Positions 23,811 to 32,858 of a stretch of 63,045 bases of DNA are shown piece by piece. Within the stretch, counting starts at the first letter, position 1, and each line of letters begins with the position of its first letter. The position numbers were made by a program, and so were the translations under genes. Source of the DNA: Candidatus Magnetominusculus xianensis (lineage in GTDB: Bacteria > Nitrospirota > Thermodesulfovibrionia > Thermodesulfovibrionales > Magnetobacteriaceae); the NCBI GenBank assembly GCA_001541255.1, contig LNQR01000021.1, positions 1-63,045 of the forward strand, written 5' to 3'. The notes beneath the pieces are model-generated. The model searched no databases. It was not told the DNA's origin and worked only from the letters and a program-made list of their open reading frames with translations.

Positions 23811-24754
23811 CCCTTGAAATACCGATAAACAGCTATACGGATTTTCTGAATGCAGGGCTTTCGAAATCCCTGAAGGCAATAGAAGATTCACTGGGGATTA
23901 CTATCGGTGTCAGGGGCAACAAGGTTATATTAAAAGGCCAGGACGATAAGATAAATATAGCAAAAAGGATGATTCTTGACATATATGATTATAAAAAAGA
24001 GGGTAACATGTTAAGGGCAGACGACATCAACAACGCTATAAGCAGCTTTGGCGCTGCCGAAAAAAGCACCGCGTTAAAGGATGTCTTTGATAACTATATC
24101 CCCGTACCGTCAAAGGCCAGGTATATTGCCCCAAAAACTGAAACGCAATGGAAATACCTTGAGGCCATAAAGACTCACGATATAGTCATAGGCATCGGAC
24201 CGGCAGGCACAGGCAAGACCTATCTGGCCATGGCGATGGCCGTTAATGCCTATATGAAAAAACAAGTGAGCAGAATAATCCTTGCCCGCCCGGCTGTTGA
24301 GGCCGGTGAAAAACTTGGATTTCTCCCCGGTGATATTTACGAAAAGGTAAACCCATACCTCAGACCGATGTACGATGCCCTGTTTGATATGATAGACGCA
24401 GATAAGGCTCAGGTGCTTATTGAAAAAGGTCTCTTAGAGATAGCACCCCTTGCCTACATGCGCGGCAGGACGCTTAAAGACGCCTTTGTCATACTGGATG
24501 AGGCACAAAACACTACAGCCGAACAGATGAAAATGTACCTTACAAGGCTTGGTATAGATTCCAAAACAGTCATCACCGGCGATATAACACAGATTGATCT
24601 GCCGTCTGACAAGACCTCCGGCCTTGTCGAAATAGAACGTATCTTAAAGGACATCGAAGGGATTAAGACGGTCTATTTTTCAGAAAAAGACGTTGTCAGA
24701 CATAAACTGGTACAGGAGATAATAAAGGCATATGAAAAACACGAAAAGCATTAA
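23807..24754 (+). CDS. phoH: PhoH family ATPase, apparent ATA start
   Basis: The C-terminal P-loop ATPase has Walker A GPAGTGKTYLAMAMAV, RPAVEAGEKLGFLPGD, Walker B FVILDEAQNTT and the sensor GDITQIDLP, all typical of PhoH/YbeZ. The KH-like N-terminal region (ITLEIPINSY.. IEDSLGITIGVRGNKVILKG) lies upstream of the first in-frame ATG (23969) and has no ATG, GTG or TTG in frame. The best start is ATA at 23807, eight bases after AAGGAG, overlapping the preceding stop (ATAA). That gives 315 residues, the family's normal length. It is linked to ybeY as in most bacteria, suggesting a role in rRNA or RNA maturation. Confidence 0.92.
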   Translation: MTLEIPINSYTDFLNAGLSKSLKAIEDSLGITIGVRGNKVILKGQDDKINIAKRMILDIYDYKKEGNMLRADDINNAISSFGAAEKSTALKDVFDNYIPVPSKARYIAPKTETQWKYLEAIKTHDIVIGIGPAGTGKTYLAMAMAVNAYMKKQVSRIILARPAVEAGEKLGFLPGDIYEKVNPYLRPMYDALFDMIDADKAQVLIEKGLLEIAPLAYMRGRTLKDAFVILDEAQNTTAEQMKMYLTRLGIDSKTVITGDITQIDLPSDKTSGLVEIERILKDIEGIKTVYFSEKDVVRHKLVQEIIKAYEKHEKH

Positions 24755-26315
24755 GCCTTTTGATATATTAAAAAACACAATCGACCAAAAGATTATATAT
24801 TTTGTCCTGATCTGCTCCCTGCTTATCTCTGTGACCATTGTAAGGTCTTTGGATATAGCGAATTTCATAGGGATTTATCTAATCAGTATAATTGCCATTT
24901 CCATAATGTTTATGGACATATTCCGGTATAAACCATCGTATTTGAAACAGCAAAAGATGATAATACTCCTTGGACTAATGTTCTTCGGCACATTAGTCTT
25001 TGGCCGCCTGATTGAATATATATTTATTAATTTCACCATCGGGCTTGGGCTGCACGAACAAAAGACAATAATCTATGGACTGCCCGTGCAGGCAGGGGCA
25101 ATGTTAGTAATGCTCCTTTTTGACCCGCACACGGCGATTATTTTCTCATTCATCATAAGCATACTCAGCGGTATATGGCAAAACGATGCCTACTACACAT
25201 TTTATGTATTTGCAGGGAGCATAATAGCGGCATTTTCCGTCATCAGATGCAAAAAACGCTCTGACATTATCAAAGGAGGCTTGTATGTCAGCATTGCTAA
25301 CGTTATCTCCGTCATAGTGTTTTCCATGTTCAGCTCAAACCGCACACTTGGAATCATTGTCCCATCACTAATCTTCGCTATGACAAGCGGTATCACCATA
25401 TCGGCCTTTACTTCAATTATGCTGCCAATACTTGAGTCGATATTTAAGGTAACTACTGATATTACCTTGCTTGAGCTGCTTGACTTAAACCAGCCATTGA
25501 TGAAAAATCTGATGATAAACGCCCCGGGGACATACCATCACAGCGTAATCGTAGGGAATCTGGTTGAGGCAGCCGCCGAAGATATAGGCGTTAACCCCTT
25601 ACTGGCAAGGGTCTCGGCCTATTACCACGACATAGGAAAAATAAAGATGCCGGAGTATTTCGTAGAAAACCAGTCTGGCTCGATAAGCAAACACGAGAAA
25701 CTCACCCCGCACATGAGCAGCATGATTCTGATTTCTCACGTCAAAGAAGGCCTTGAGCTGGCCGACGAATATAAACTGCCGGAACTGGTCAAAGACATAA
25801 TAACACAACATCACGGTACACACATTATTACATACTTCTATCAAAAGGCAAAAGAAGAACAGTCCGACCCGCCAAAAGAAGAAGACTACAGATACCCTGG
25901 CCCTAAACCACAAAACAGGATAGCCGCCATTGTCATGATAGCCGACGCAGTTGAGGCCGCATCAAGGGTTCTCAAAGACTCTACACCGGCACGTGTTTCC
26001 GGTCTGGTTGAAAAGATAATCAATACCGTTTTGATAGACGGTCAATTGACTGAATGTGAATTGACACTAAAAGATATACACAAGATTAAAGAACGCTTTA
26101 CGTTTATTCTAATCGGTATCCTTCATAAAAGAATCGAATATCCAGGCTTTGATTTTAACAAAGGCGCTAAGAAAGAAGGAGAACAACATAAAAACGTCGA
26201 TAGAGAATCTCAACAAAAAGAAAAAGATAAGCCTGCGCTGGATCAAACACCAGGCGGACTTAGCCCTAACGTTATTAAGTTTACAAAGGGCGGGACTTCC
26301 GCTTCGAAGGGCTGA
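24732..26315 (+). CDS. 7TM-HD family c-di-AMP phosphodiesterase-like protein (PgpH type), short form
   Basis: Residues about 15-245 form a multi-helix membrane region matching the 7TM part of the family. A cytoplasmic HD domain follows (about 265-440) with TYHHSVIVGNLVEAAAE, the HD pair in SAYYHDIGKIKMPEYF, and later TQHHGT and ADAVEAASR. PgpH-type enzymes hydrolyse cyclic-di-AMP. The large extracellular 7TMR-HDED domain that normally precedes the membrane region is absent, so it begins directly with the first helices. The gene starts inside the phoH end. Confidence 0.85.
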   Translation: MKNTKSIKPFDILKNTIDQKIIYFVLICSLLISVTIVRSLDIANFIGIYLISIIAISIMFMDIFRYKPSYLKQQKMIILLGLMFFGTLVFGRLIEYIFINFTIGLGLHEQKTIIYGLPVQAGAMLVMLLFDPHTAIIFSFIISILSGIWQNDAYYTFYVFAGSIIAAFSVIRCKKRSDIIKGGLYVSIANVISVIVFSMFSSNRTLGIIVPSLIFAMTSGITISAFTSIMLPILESIFKVTTDITLLELLDLNQPLMKNLMINAPGTYHHSVIVGNLVEAAAEDIGVNPLLARVSAYYHDIGKIKMPEYFVENQSGSISKHEKLTPHMSSMILISHVKEGLELADEYKLPELVKDIITQHHGTHIITYFYQKAKEEQSDPPKEEDYRYPGPKPQNRIAAIVMIADAVEAASRVLKDSTPARVSGLVEKIINTVLIDGQLTECELTLKDIHKIKERFTFILIGILHKRIEYPGFDFNKGAKKEGEQHKNVDRESQQKEKDKPALDQTPGGLSPNVIKFTKGGTSASKG

Positions 26316-26676
26316 ACTGAGCATAGTCCTTGTGGACGACAAGAAAATGCTTGCCCTCAACACTGAACACCGCGGCGTGGACAAGACCACAGACGTACTG
26401 TCCTTCCCTATGTATAACACTATGAAGGAATTCCCCAAAGAAGGTGAGTTTCTGCTTGGTGACATTATAATAAATACAGACTGGATTTATTCAGAACTCG
26501 ACCCGCATGACAGCCCAGAGGCTGTAACAGCCGAAGTAATAAAACACTCAAGAAGACTCCTCATCCACGCCCTCCTGCACCTCCTGGGTTACGACCACGA
26601 GATAGACGCCCAGCATGACCGTGCAATGAAAAAAAAAGAAGTAGAACTGCTCAATGCCCTTAAAAAAATGGATTAA
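26188..26676 (+). CDS. ybeY: Endoribonuclease YbeY, apparent ATA start
   Basis: The zinc-binding HALLHLLGYDHEIDAQHD motif and upstream VDDKKMLALN..HRGVDKTTDVLSFP identify YbeY, the single-strand endoribonuclease in 16S rRNA 3'-end maturation and quality control. The family-typical N-terminus (IKTSIENLNKK) begins at an ATA codon (26188), six bases after a perfect AAGGAG. The only conventional in-frame alternative is a TTG at 26149, which has a weak Shine-Dalgarno sequence and adds 13 residues. It overlaps the ends of both neighbouring genes. Confidence 0.93.
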   Translation: MKTSIENLNKKKKISLRWIKHQADLALTLLSLQRAGLPLRRAELSIVLVDDKKMLALNTEHRGVDKTTDVLSFPMYNTMKEFPKEGEFLLGDIIINTDWIYSELDPHDSPEAVTAEVIKHSRRLLIHALLHLLGYDHEIDAQHDRAMKKKEVELLNALKKMD

Positions 26677-27355
26677 CAGCACAAACAATGCCATTGAGGG
26701 CATATTAACTGCGGCGAAAAACGAACGCCACGTGCGTTATCACCTGTATGCTGCCACACTTGTCCTCCTCTTTAGCTATGCCTCGGGCGTAACTACCGTC
26801 GAATTCCTTATAATCTCACTCCTTACTATTATTGTGATAACTGCTGAACTGCTGAATACGGCGATAGAGACCGTTGTTGACATTATCTGTCCACAAATAA
26901 GCGAACAAGCCAGAATTGCTAAAGATGTGGCCGCCGGTGCGGTACTTATCTCGGCAGTGGGGGCAGCCATCACTGGATATATTATTTTATTTCCCTATCT
27001 CGTAAAATTCTTTAAACGGGGATTGTCTATAACCACTCACGGCAGTAGCGAAATTGCCGTATTGTCCGTGATAATTGTCCTGATCTTAGTCGTACTCATC
27101 AAGTCGTTAACCGCTAAAAAGGGACATCCACTCAGAGGAGGAATGCCAAGTGGACATGCTGCGCTGTCTTTTTCAGTGTGGGTTTCAATAACTGTTATAA
27201 CACATAATCTCATCCTGTCGGTACTGTCGTTTCTTGGTGCTGTGGCTATATCACGCAGCCGCATTGAAACAAATATTCACAGCGTTTGGGAGGTAATTGC
27301 AGGCGCCCTCTTAGGCAGCATCGCCACGTATTTGTTGTTTATTATCTTTATGTAA
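26654..27355 (+). CDS. Diacylglycerol/undecaprenol kinase fused to PAP2 phosphatase
   Basis: The N-terminal part (about 1-120) is a DgkA-type membrane kinase: INSTNNAIEGILTAAKNERHVRYHL and ITAELLNTAIETVVD, which carries the catalytic Glu region. The C-terminal part (about 130-233) is a PAP2 phosphatase with KKGHPLRGGMPSGHAA and SRSRIETNIHSVWEV, i.e. the three PAP2 motifs. A protein that both phosphorylates and dephosphorylates lipid alcohols would suit undecaprenyl phosphate recycling. Similar fusions are known in other bacteria. It overlaps ybeY by 23 bases. Confidence 0.9.
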   Translation: MPLKKWINSTNNAIEGILTAAKNERHVRYHLYAATLVLLFSYASGVTTVEFLIISLLTIIVITAELLNTAIETVVDIICPQISEQARIAKDVAAGAVLISAVGAAITGYIILFPYLVKFFKRGLSITTHGSSEIAVLSVIIVLILVVLIKSLTAKKGHPLRGGMPSGHAALSFSVWVSITVITHNLILSVLSFLGAVAISRSRIETNIHSVWEVIAGALLGSIATYLLFIIFM

Positions 27356-27440
27356 AATAATTATACATATTTTCTTGACAATCCAAATTAAATATGTTAA
27401 GGTATCCTCAGAGGGGGGCAGCTTGAAAATTGTTCCCTGC

Positions 27441-27469
27441 TGGACACCAGCATAGGTGTACAATATAAT
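27441..27469 (+). promoter_or_regulatory. Strong promoter of the small secreted protein gene
   Basis: TGGACA (27441-27446) and a perfect TATAAT (27464-27469) are exactly 17 bases apart, giving a short leader with GGGAGG before the ATG at 27494. A second, weaker pair (TTGACA 27375-27380, TAAGGT 27398-27403) lies upstream. A small hairpin (TGCTGG/CCAGCA) overlaps the -35 box. Confidence 0.75.
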
Positions 27470-27493
27470 TCAGCAGTAAAAAGGGAGGTATCT

Positions 27494-28063
27494 ATGTCAA
27501 AAAGTAAGAAAGGGAAAATGTTGTTAGCGTCGTTAACTCTGGTCACAGTATTAGCTTTAACAGGGTTTGGATTGGCAGGCACGGTCAATTTCACGTTACC
27601 TTATCTGCATTCAAACAATGGGCTGACTACCTACTGCATGGTTTCAAACATGAACCCAGGCACATCTACAGATAACACTACCAGCGATACCACAGCAACG
27701 TTTAAGGTAATGGCAACAGAAAAAGGTGCTCCAGCTCAAACCGTTCACACTATACCCACCGAATTTACACCTAAGTCAGGGACGATGCGTATGTTTGTAT
27801 TCAGACAAAATGCTATATACAACGGCTCTGGCACAAAAATACTAAGTTTCTCAGACGAAATTTCTACTGACGACGGCAACTATCGCTCAGGAGGCAACAA
27901 CATGCAGGCGTACTCAGGCATGCTTTCTGTAACGGCATCAACTGCAACTTGTCAAACCATAACAATGGCCTGTATGCAGTCCAACCACGGTGATGGATAT
28001 GGCGCTGGAAAACGCTTCGCTGGCTATACCTGCTCCGACGGTACAAATTTATTAGCATATTAG
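27494..28063 (+). CDS. Small secreted protein of unknown function
   Basis: The 189-residue protein has a clear signal peptide (about 1-30, KMLLASLTLVTVLALTGFGLAG). The mature part is beta-rich and low in charge, with four Cys, two of them near the C-terminus (MACMQSNHGDGYG; GYTCSDG). It starts with TVNFTLPYLHSNNGLTTYCMVSN, which resembles secreted beta-sandwich proteins, but no family is recognised. A strong promoter and a perfect terminator make it a monocistronic, probably highly expressed gene. Confidence 0.75.
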   Translation: MSKSKKGKMLLASLTLVTVLALTGFGLAGTVNFTLPYLHSNNGLTTYCMVSNMNPGTSTDNTTSDTTATFKVMATEKGAPAQTVHTIPTEFTPKSGTMRMFVFRQNAIYNGSGTKILSFSDEISTDDGNYRSGGNNMQAYSGMLSVTASTATCQTITMACMQSNHGDGYGAGKRFAGYTCSDGTNLLAY

Positions 28064-28070
28064 TAATCAG

Positions 28071-28111
28071 GAGAGGTGCGGGATTCAGGACTTGCACCTC
28101 TCTTTTCTTTT
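28071..28111 (+). terminator. Rho-independent terminator
   Basis: A perfect 9-bp stem GAGAGGTGC (28071-28079) / GCACCTCTC (28094-28102) is followed by TTTTCTTTT. It ends the small secreted protein transcript. Confidence 0.92.
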
Positions 28112-28181
28112 GCACTTATAACGTATATACTATAATTAATAAAGGAATTATACCTTATAACAGCATGAGGCGTGAGGGAAA

Positions 28182-29102
28182 ATGAAACAAAAAAACGCTG
28201 CAATAGTGTCTATAGTTTCCAATTCGTCCCTTGTGTTGTTTAAGATAATAGCCGGCATTATTACCGGCAGTGTAAGTATCATATCTGAGGCAATACACAG
28301 CTCTATTGACCTTGCCGCTGCTATAATGGCCTTTTTCAGCATAAGGCAGGCCGGTGTGCCGCCAGACTCCCGTCACCCCTACGGACATGGAAAGATAGAA
28401 AACCTGAGTGCCGTGGCAGAGGCCATGTTGATAATCCTCGCAGCAGTATTGATTGTCATTGAAGCAGTCGAGAAGATAAAGACAGGGGTTCAATTATCCA
28501 TGCCCGGCGTGGCAATTGCGGTAATGGGCATCTCGGTTGTGGTTAATTTCTTAGTAGCCCGTTATTTATACAAAGTCGCAAAGGAAACCGACTCCCCCGC
28601 GCTTGAGGCAGACGCCAAGCACCTCTCGGCAGATATTTATAGTTCGCTTGCAGTATTGGCGGCTATTGTTTTAGTCGCACTGACAGGGCGTCAGATCCTC
28701 GACCCAATCGCGGCTGTTATTATCTCACTGTTTATCTTTTATGAGGGCGTTATGATAACAAAAAAATCTATCGGCTCTCTATTGGACAACTCCCTTCCGG
28801 AGGATGAGGTATCATCGATAAGGAAAATCCTTGAATCCGAATCTGGACATATTAAAGACTATCATGAACTGCGAACCCGAAAGGCCGGAAGTGAAAGACA
28901 TATCGACTTACACCTTACCGTGTGCGCCAGCGAAACTATTAGCAAAACTCATGCTACAATGGATATAATAGAAAACAGAATCTCTATGCAGTTAAACAAC
29001 TGTAAGGTGGTAATACACCCGGAACCTTGCAACGCTATGACAGATAGGTGCCCGGATGAGTGCAACTGGAATAAGGACAACGGAGGAATAAGGAGTGGAT
29101 AA
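28182..29102 (+). CDS. Cation diffusion facilitator (CDF) family metal efflux protein
   Basis: The 306-residue protein has six membrane helices with both metal-binding HxxxD sites: HSSID in helix 2 (His39/Asp43) and HLSAD in helix 5 (His147/Asp151), a pattern usual for Zn2+/Fe2+ exporters. SRHPYGHGKIE follows helix 2. The cytoplasmic C-terminal domain ends in a Cys-rich tail (EPCNAMTDRCPDECNW), which may add a metal site. It overlaps the next gene. MamB/MamM paralogues share the fold, but nothing here points to magnetosomes. Confidence 0.92.
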   Translation: MKQKNAAIVSIVSNSSLVLFKIIAGIITGSVSIISEAIHSSIDLAAAIMAFFSIRQAGVPPDSRHPYGHGKIENLSAVAEAMLIILAAVLIVIEAVEKIKTGVQLSMPGVAIAVMGISVVVNFLVARYLYKVAKETDSPALEADAKHLSADIYSSLAVLAAIVLVALTGRQILDPIAAVIISLFIFYEGVMITKKSIGSLLDNSLPEDEVSSIRKILESESGHIKDYHELRTRKAGSERHIDLHLTVCASETISKTHATMDIIENRISMQLNNCKVVIHPEPCNAMTDRCPDECNWNKDNGGIRSG

Positions 29103-29949
29103 ACATCTAAGTATTTTGATAGTTATACAACGTGACATCGCAGTCCGTGACGTTACAAAAGGCACGCTGAGGTACATCGGCTATACAAACATTAACACAG
29201 TAAATGACCCCAAAAATGTCGTCGAATTCCTGTTACGTGAAAAATGTGATTTGATAATCATAGACTACGACTCCATTGAAAACTCAAAGACAGATGTACT
29301 AAGCGCAGTTAGATCTAACCCTGCCCTGACCACTAAGCGCATAGTCCTGCTCTATAAGGATGACCTTGAGGCCGGTGAATTAAAACAGCTCTATAACGAC
29401 GGTGTAAGCTCAATTTTAAAATTCCCATTTCAGATGACAGACGTCCAAAAGTCTATAGCTGATGCCACAAGGAGTGAGTCCTCTGTGGTGGCCGAAACGT
29501 ATGCAAAAATAAGACAGTTGGATTTCTTTTCCTTTATGACCGATGAGGACATTGTAAAACTCCTCCGGATGAGTAAACTCAGGCGCTATAAAAAAGATGA
29601 GTTTGTATTTGACGAAGGTGAGCCAGGTGACAGGTTTTATGTAATCGTCGATGGCTCTATTTCTATTTATAAGGAATTGGAAGATGGTAATATAGAACGC
29701 CTTGCGCAGCTTGACAGGGGAGAGTGTTTTGGAGAGATGGCCCTGCTTGAGGACTCCACACGCTCGGCAAGGGCAGTTGCAAACGAGGAAATTATGCTCT
29801 TTGAGCTTGACAAGGCCATTATGAACAGCTACGACGACATAATAACGTTGAAATTGTATAAGAAATTTGCCTATATATTTAGTGAGCGCCTGAGAAGGGC
29901 AGACAAAAAAATCAGAGACCTTGCCCTGTATTCATATAAAAGTCCGTAA
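29095..29949 (+). CDS. Receiver-like domain + cyclic-nucleotide-binding domain protein
   Basis: The N-terminal region (about 5-120) has a CheY-like fold with the phospho-acceptor position in LIIIDYDS, although the early acidic pair is replaced (VIQRD). Residues about 140-270 form a cNMP-binding domain with RYKKDEFVFDEGEPGDRFYVIVDGSISIY and the phosphate-binding cassette FGEMALLEDSTRSARA, including the key Arg. No DNA-binding domain is seen, so it is an output-less regulator. The start is GTG 29095. It ends 38 bases inside the convergent tsaC. Confidence 0.85.
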   Translation: MDKHLSILIVIQRDIAVRDVTKGTLRYIGYTNINTVNDPKNVVEFLLREKCDLIIIDYDSIENSKTDVLSAVRSNPALTTKRIVLLYKDDLEAGELKQLYNDGVSSILKFPFQMTDVQKSIADATRSESSVVAETYAKIRQLDFFSFMTDEDIVKLLRMSKLRRYKKDEFVFDEGEPGDRFYVIVDGSISIYKELEDGNIERLAQLDRGECFGEMALLEDSTRSARAVANEEIMLFELDKAIMNSYDDIITLKLYKKFAYIFSERLRRADKKIRDLALYSYKSP

Positions 29950-30577
29950 GGTCTACCGCCCCTTGCCTGATAACTGTTATTTGTCCGTCTGAGACTTCAA
30001 CGATTGTCGATGCGGGGGCGCCGGTGGTCTTACCGCCGTCGATTATCATGTCAATAGAATCGCCGAAATAGCCGATGACCGTTTGTACATCAGAGGCAGG
30101 CGGCTCGTTTGATATATTCGCACTTGTTGCGGTTATGGGAAACTGGACATATCTGGCAAGCCCAAGGGCCGCCGAAGGGCCAGGCATACGCACAGCCACC
30201 CTGCCCTCTTTACCAGTGATAAACGACGACAGCCCGGGCCTGGCATTAAAGAGTATCGTCAACGGCCCGGGCCAGTATTTTCCTATCAATGCCAATGCCT
30301 CAGGCTCAATCCTGCTGACCAGTGTGTCCAGTTGATTAACATCTGCTGCGATAAGCGGAAATGGTTTATCAGGGGGTCTTCTCTTTAACTCCCAGAGCCG
30401 CCTGAGCGCCTCATCGTTATTAAAGGCTACCCCAAGTCCGTAGAATGTCTCAGTAGGATATGCGATTATCTTTCCTGCTTTCAGATAGTCTAATGCGGTC
30501 TCAAAGATAACATGTTCAGGGGTTTCGGCAAGTTTTATTAGTATCTTAGCAGGGGACACAACAGGGTTAAACTTCAA
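29912..30577 (-). CDS. tsaC: Threonylcarbamoyl-AMP synthase (YrdC/Sua5 family)
   Basis: Motifs GKIIAYPTETFYGLGVAF, LWELKRRPPDKPFPLI, YWPGPLTILFNARPG, VAVRMPGPSA and ITATSANISNEP define the YrdC fold. It makes L-threonylcarbamoyl-AMP from Thr, bicarbonate and ATP for the t6A37 modification of tRNA. The start is probably TTG 30577, overlapping the prfA stop by 11 bases. The Sua5 C-terminal domain is absent. Confidence 0.93.
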   Translation of the reverse strand: MKFNPVVSPAKILIKLAETPEHVIFETALDYLKAGKIIAYPTETFYGLGVAFNNDEALRRLWELKRRPPDKPFPLIAADVNQLDTLVSRIEPEALALIGKYWPGPLTILFNARPGLSSFITGKEGRVAVRMPGPSAALGLARYVQFPITATSANISNEPPASDVQTVIGYFGDSIDMIIDGGKTTGAPASTIVEVSDGQITVIRQGAVDLTDFYMNTGQGL

Positions 30578-31637
30578 TGTCCTGGAGTTTTTTGGCCTCG
30601 AAATGTGTCGAGAGTGTCTCTATGATCTCTTCCATATCGCCCTCGAGTACCTGTGTAAGCCTGTGCAGCGTAAGTCCTATTCTATGGTCTGTGACCCTGT
30701 TTTGAGGAAAGTTATATGTCCTGATGCGTTCGCTTCTGTCGCCTGAGCCTACTTGTGATTTCCTTGAGTCTGCGCGCAGACGCTCCTGTTTCTCTATCTC
30801 CATGTCGTAGAGCCGTGATCTGAGGACTTTCATTGCCCGAATCTTGTTTTTTAACTGGGAGCGTTCGTCCTGGCACTGGACGGTAACTCCGGTAGGGATA
30901 TGAACAATCCTGATAGCCGAGTATGTGGTATTCACGCCTTGTCCACCCGGGCCTGAGGAGCAGAATGTATCTACACGAAGGTCTTTTTCATCTATCCGGA
31001 GGTCTATCTCTTCGGCTTCGGGCAGCACGGCAACGGTTGAGGCAGAGGTATGAATACGCCCGGAGGCCTCTGTAACCGGCACACGCTGAACCCTGTGTAC
31101 ACCGCTTTCATATTTCAGCTTGCTGTAGGCCCCGCGCCCTGAGATAGTGGCAGTCATCTCCCTGTTGCCGCCAATGCCCGTAGGATTGGAGTCAATTACT
31201 TCTACTTTCCAGTGTTTAAGTTCAGCATATTTCGAGTACATGCGAAATAAGTCAGTGACAAACAGGGCGGCCTCTTCGCCACCCGTACCGGCACGAATTT
31301 CTATTACGACGTTTTTGGCGTCGCGCGGGTCTTTTGGAACAAGCATCAGCTTTAGTTCTGTCTCGATTACTGGGATTTTGGCCTTGAGTTCATCTATTTC
31401 TTCTTTTGCCATCTCACGGAGTTCTTCGTCTGAGGCATCTTTAATTATCGCCTCTGCCGCCTCTAAGCCATCAAGCATCTTTCTGTAATTTTGTATTTTA
31501 CCAATAAGAGGCTCAAGGTCGGCGCTTTCTTTTGAGTACCTTAGGTAGTCCTTTTGTGAGGACAGGACGTCAGGGTCTGAGAGTTTTGCTGTTATCTCCT
31601 TGTATTTTTCCTCTATTGCGTTTAGTTTTTCAATCAT
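30567..31637 (-). CDS. prfA: Peptide chain release factor 1
   Basis: The 356-residue protein has the catalytic SSGPGGQGVNTTYSAIRI motif (GGQ) and the RF1 features EIRAGTGGEEAALF, HRVQRVPVTEASGRIHTSAS and RIRTYNFPQNRVTDHRIGLT. It releases peptides at UAA and UAG. The gene starts in an ATGA overlap with DUF1385, and the DUF1385-prfA pair near rpmE is a common arrangement. Confidence 0.97.
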   Translation of the reverse strand: MIEKLNAIEEKYKEITAKLSDPDVLSSQKDYLRYSKESADLEPLIGKIQNYRKMLDGLEAAEAIIKDASDEELREMAKEEIDELKAKIPVIETELKLMLVPKDPRDAKNVVIEIRAGTGGEEAALFVTDLFRMYSKYAELKHWKVEVIDSNPTGIGGNREMTATISGRGAYSKLKYESGVHRVQRVPVTEASGRIHTSASTVAVLPEAEEIDLRIDEKDLRVDTFCSSGPGGQGVNTTYSAIRIVHIPTGVTVQCQDERSQLKNKIRAMKVLRSRLYDMEIEKQERLRADSRKSQVGSGDRSERIRTYNFPQNRVTDHRIGLTLHRLTQVLEGDMEEIIETLSTHFEAKKLQDIEV

Positions 31638-32533
31638 ACGCTTTTCTCCATATCGGGCATTACTTCAGGCTTCAGGCCGGGGATGACTTCGGTCAGGGCA
31701 CGCAGCGCAACCTCAACCTGAGAGTCATCAGGTTCCTTCGTAGTGATGCGCTGAAGCAGCAGACCCGGCTGAATCAGAAATTTTATTACCGGATTAGCGG
31801 TAGACTTGGCCGAATATCTTAATATCTCATAAGAAAGCCCGGCAATCATTGGTATCAGGACTACCCTTGATGCAAATTTCCATAAGAAATCCCATTGCTT
31901 CGGTATGATAGAAAAAACAAGGATACTCATCAGCATGACGATAAAGAGAAAGCTCGTGCCGCATCGCGGGTGGTAGGTGCCAAATTTTTGTATAGTTGCA
32001 AGCTCCATATCTGTCCCTGCTTCAAATGCAAATATGACCTTGTGCTCTGCCCCGTGATACTCAAATATCCTTCGCATGTCCTTCCACAAGCTTATAACAA
32101 AGACATATACGATAAAAAACACTACCCTGAGAATTCCATCAACGATATTAAAAAGAAATGAACTCTCGGCAACTGGCCTGAACCCCAGCGCTATGAGCTT
32201 TGTAAGATAAAGCGGCAAAAACAAGAAAATCCCTATAGCCATGACAAAGGCAAAGAGCATCGTCATCGTAATTGCTGCTGAACTCATGGGTTTCCCTTCG
32301 TCTTCGTCAAGTGCCTTTGAAGCCGAGTAATTGATAGCCTGAACACCTAGGGCCAAAGACTGATAAAGCGCGTAAATACCCCTGATAAACGGGGTCTTCA
32401 GAAACTTTGGCAGCGGACGCAACTGCTCCTTTTTAACGTGTATTACGCCCTTTGGGTCTCGCACGGCTACAGACCATAAGTCTTTCGACTTCATCATAAC
32501 GCCTTCGATGACGGCCTGCCCGCCTACTTTCAC
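31634..32533 (-). CDS. DUF1385 (YqhQ-like) membrane protein
   Basis: The protein begins with the family signature KVGGQAVIEGVMMKSKD, followed by four or so membrane helices and the conserved FEYHGAEHKVIFAFE and HPRCGTSFLFIVML segments. DUF1385 proteins are conserved neighbours of prfA and rpmE with no established reaction. The start is GTG 32533. Confidence 0.92.
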   Translation of the reverse strand: MKVGGQAVIEGVMMKSKDLWSVAVRDPKGVIHVKKEQLRPLPKFLKTPFIRGIYALYQSLALGVQAINYSASKALDEDEGKPMSSAAITMTMLFAFVMAIGIFLFLPLYLTKLIALGFRPVAESSFLFNIVDGILRVVFFIVYVFVISLWKDMRRIFEYHGAEHKVIFAFEAGTDMELATIQKFGTYHPRCGTSFLFIVMLMSILVFSIIPKQWDFLWKFASRVVLIPMIAGLSYEILRYSAKSTANPVIKFLIQPGLLLQRITTKEPDDSQVEVALRALTEVIPGLKPEVMPDMEKSV

Positions 32534-32544
32534 GTCCGGGGCTG

Positions 32545-32751
32545 CTACTTCTTCGTACCTGCATACTTCTTATTAAACTTCTCTACGCGGCCTTCGGCGT
32601 CAACAATCTTCTGCTTCCCTGTATAAAAGGGATGGCATTTTGAGCAAATGTCCACGCTAATAGCTGGTTTTGTAGACTTGGTCTCAAACACTACACCACA
32701 GGCGCACGACGCCTTTGCCTCAATATATTTCGGATGTATTCCTTCTTTCAA
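32545..32751 (-). CDS. rpmE: 50S ribosomal protein L31, zinc-binding form
   Basis: The 68-residue protein matches L31: [23 protein letters not shown], then [30 protein letters not shown]. The four Cys (CAC and CSKC) make this the C+ form that holds zinc. The start is TTG 32751, six bases after AAGGAGG. Confidence 0.96.
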   Translation of the reverse strand: MKEGIHPKYIEAKASCACGVVFETKSTKPAISVDICSKCHPFYTGKQKIVDAEGRVEKFNKKYAGTKK

Positions 32752-32858
32752 CGGCTGCCTCCTTAATCATATCAAATATAGAATGTTCATTATAACATAT
32801 TTAGAGCGATTTTAAAAGCCTTAATTTACGCACAAAAAAATTGTGTAAATCCGTTGTA

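Noticed and set aside
27370..27493. A riboswitch in the leader of the small secreted protein gene
   Set aside because: The small TGCTGG/CCAGCA hairpin overlaps the -35 box of the main promoter, so it is mostly outside the transcript.
28182..29102. The CDF gene as a magnetosome transporter (MamB/MamM)
   Set aside because: Its motifs are those of generic CDF exporters and no magnetosome genes are nearby.
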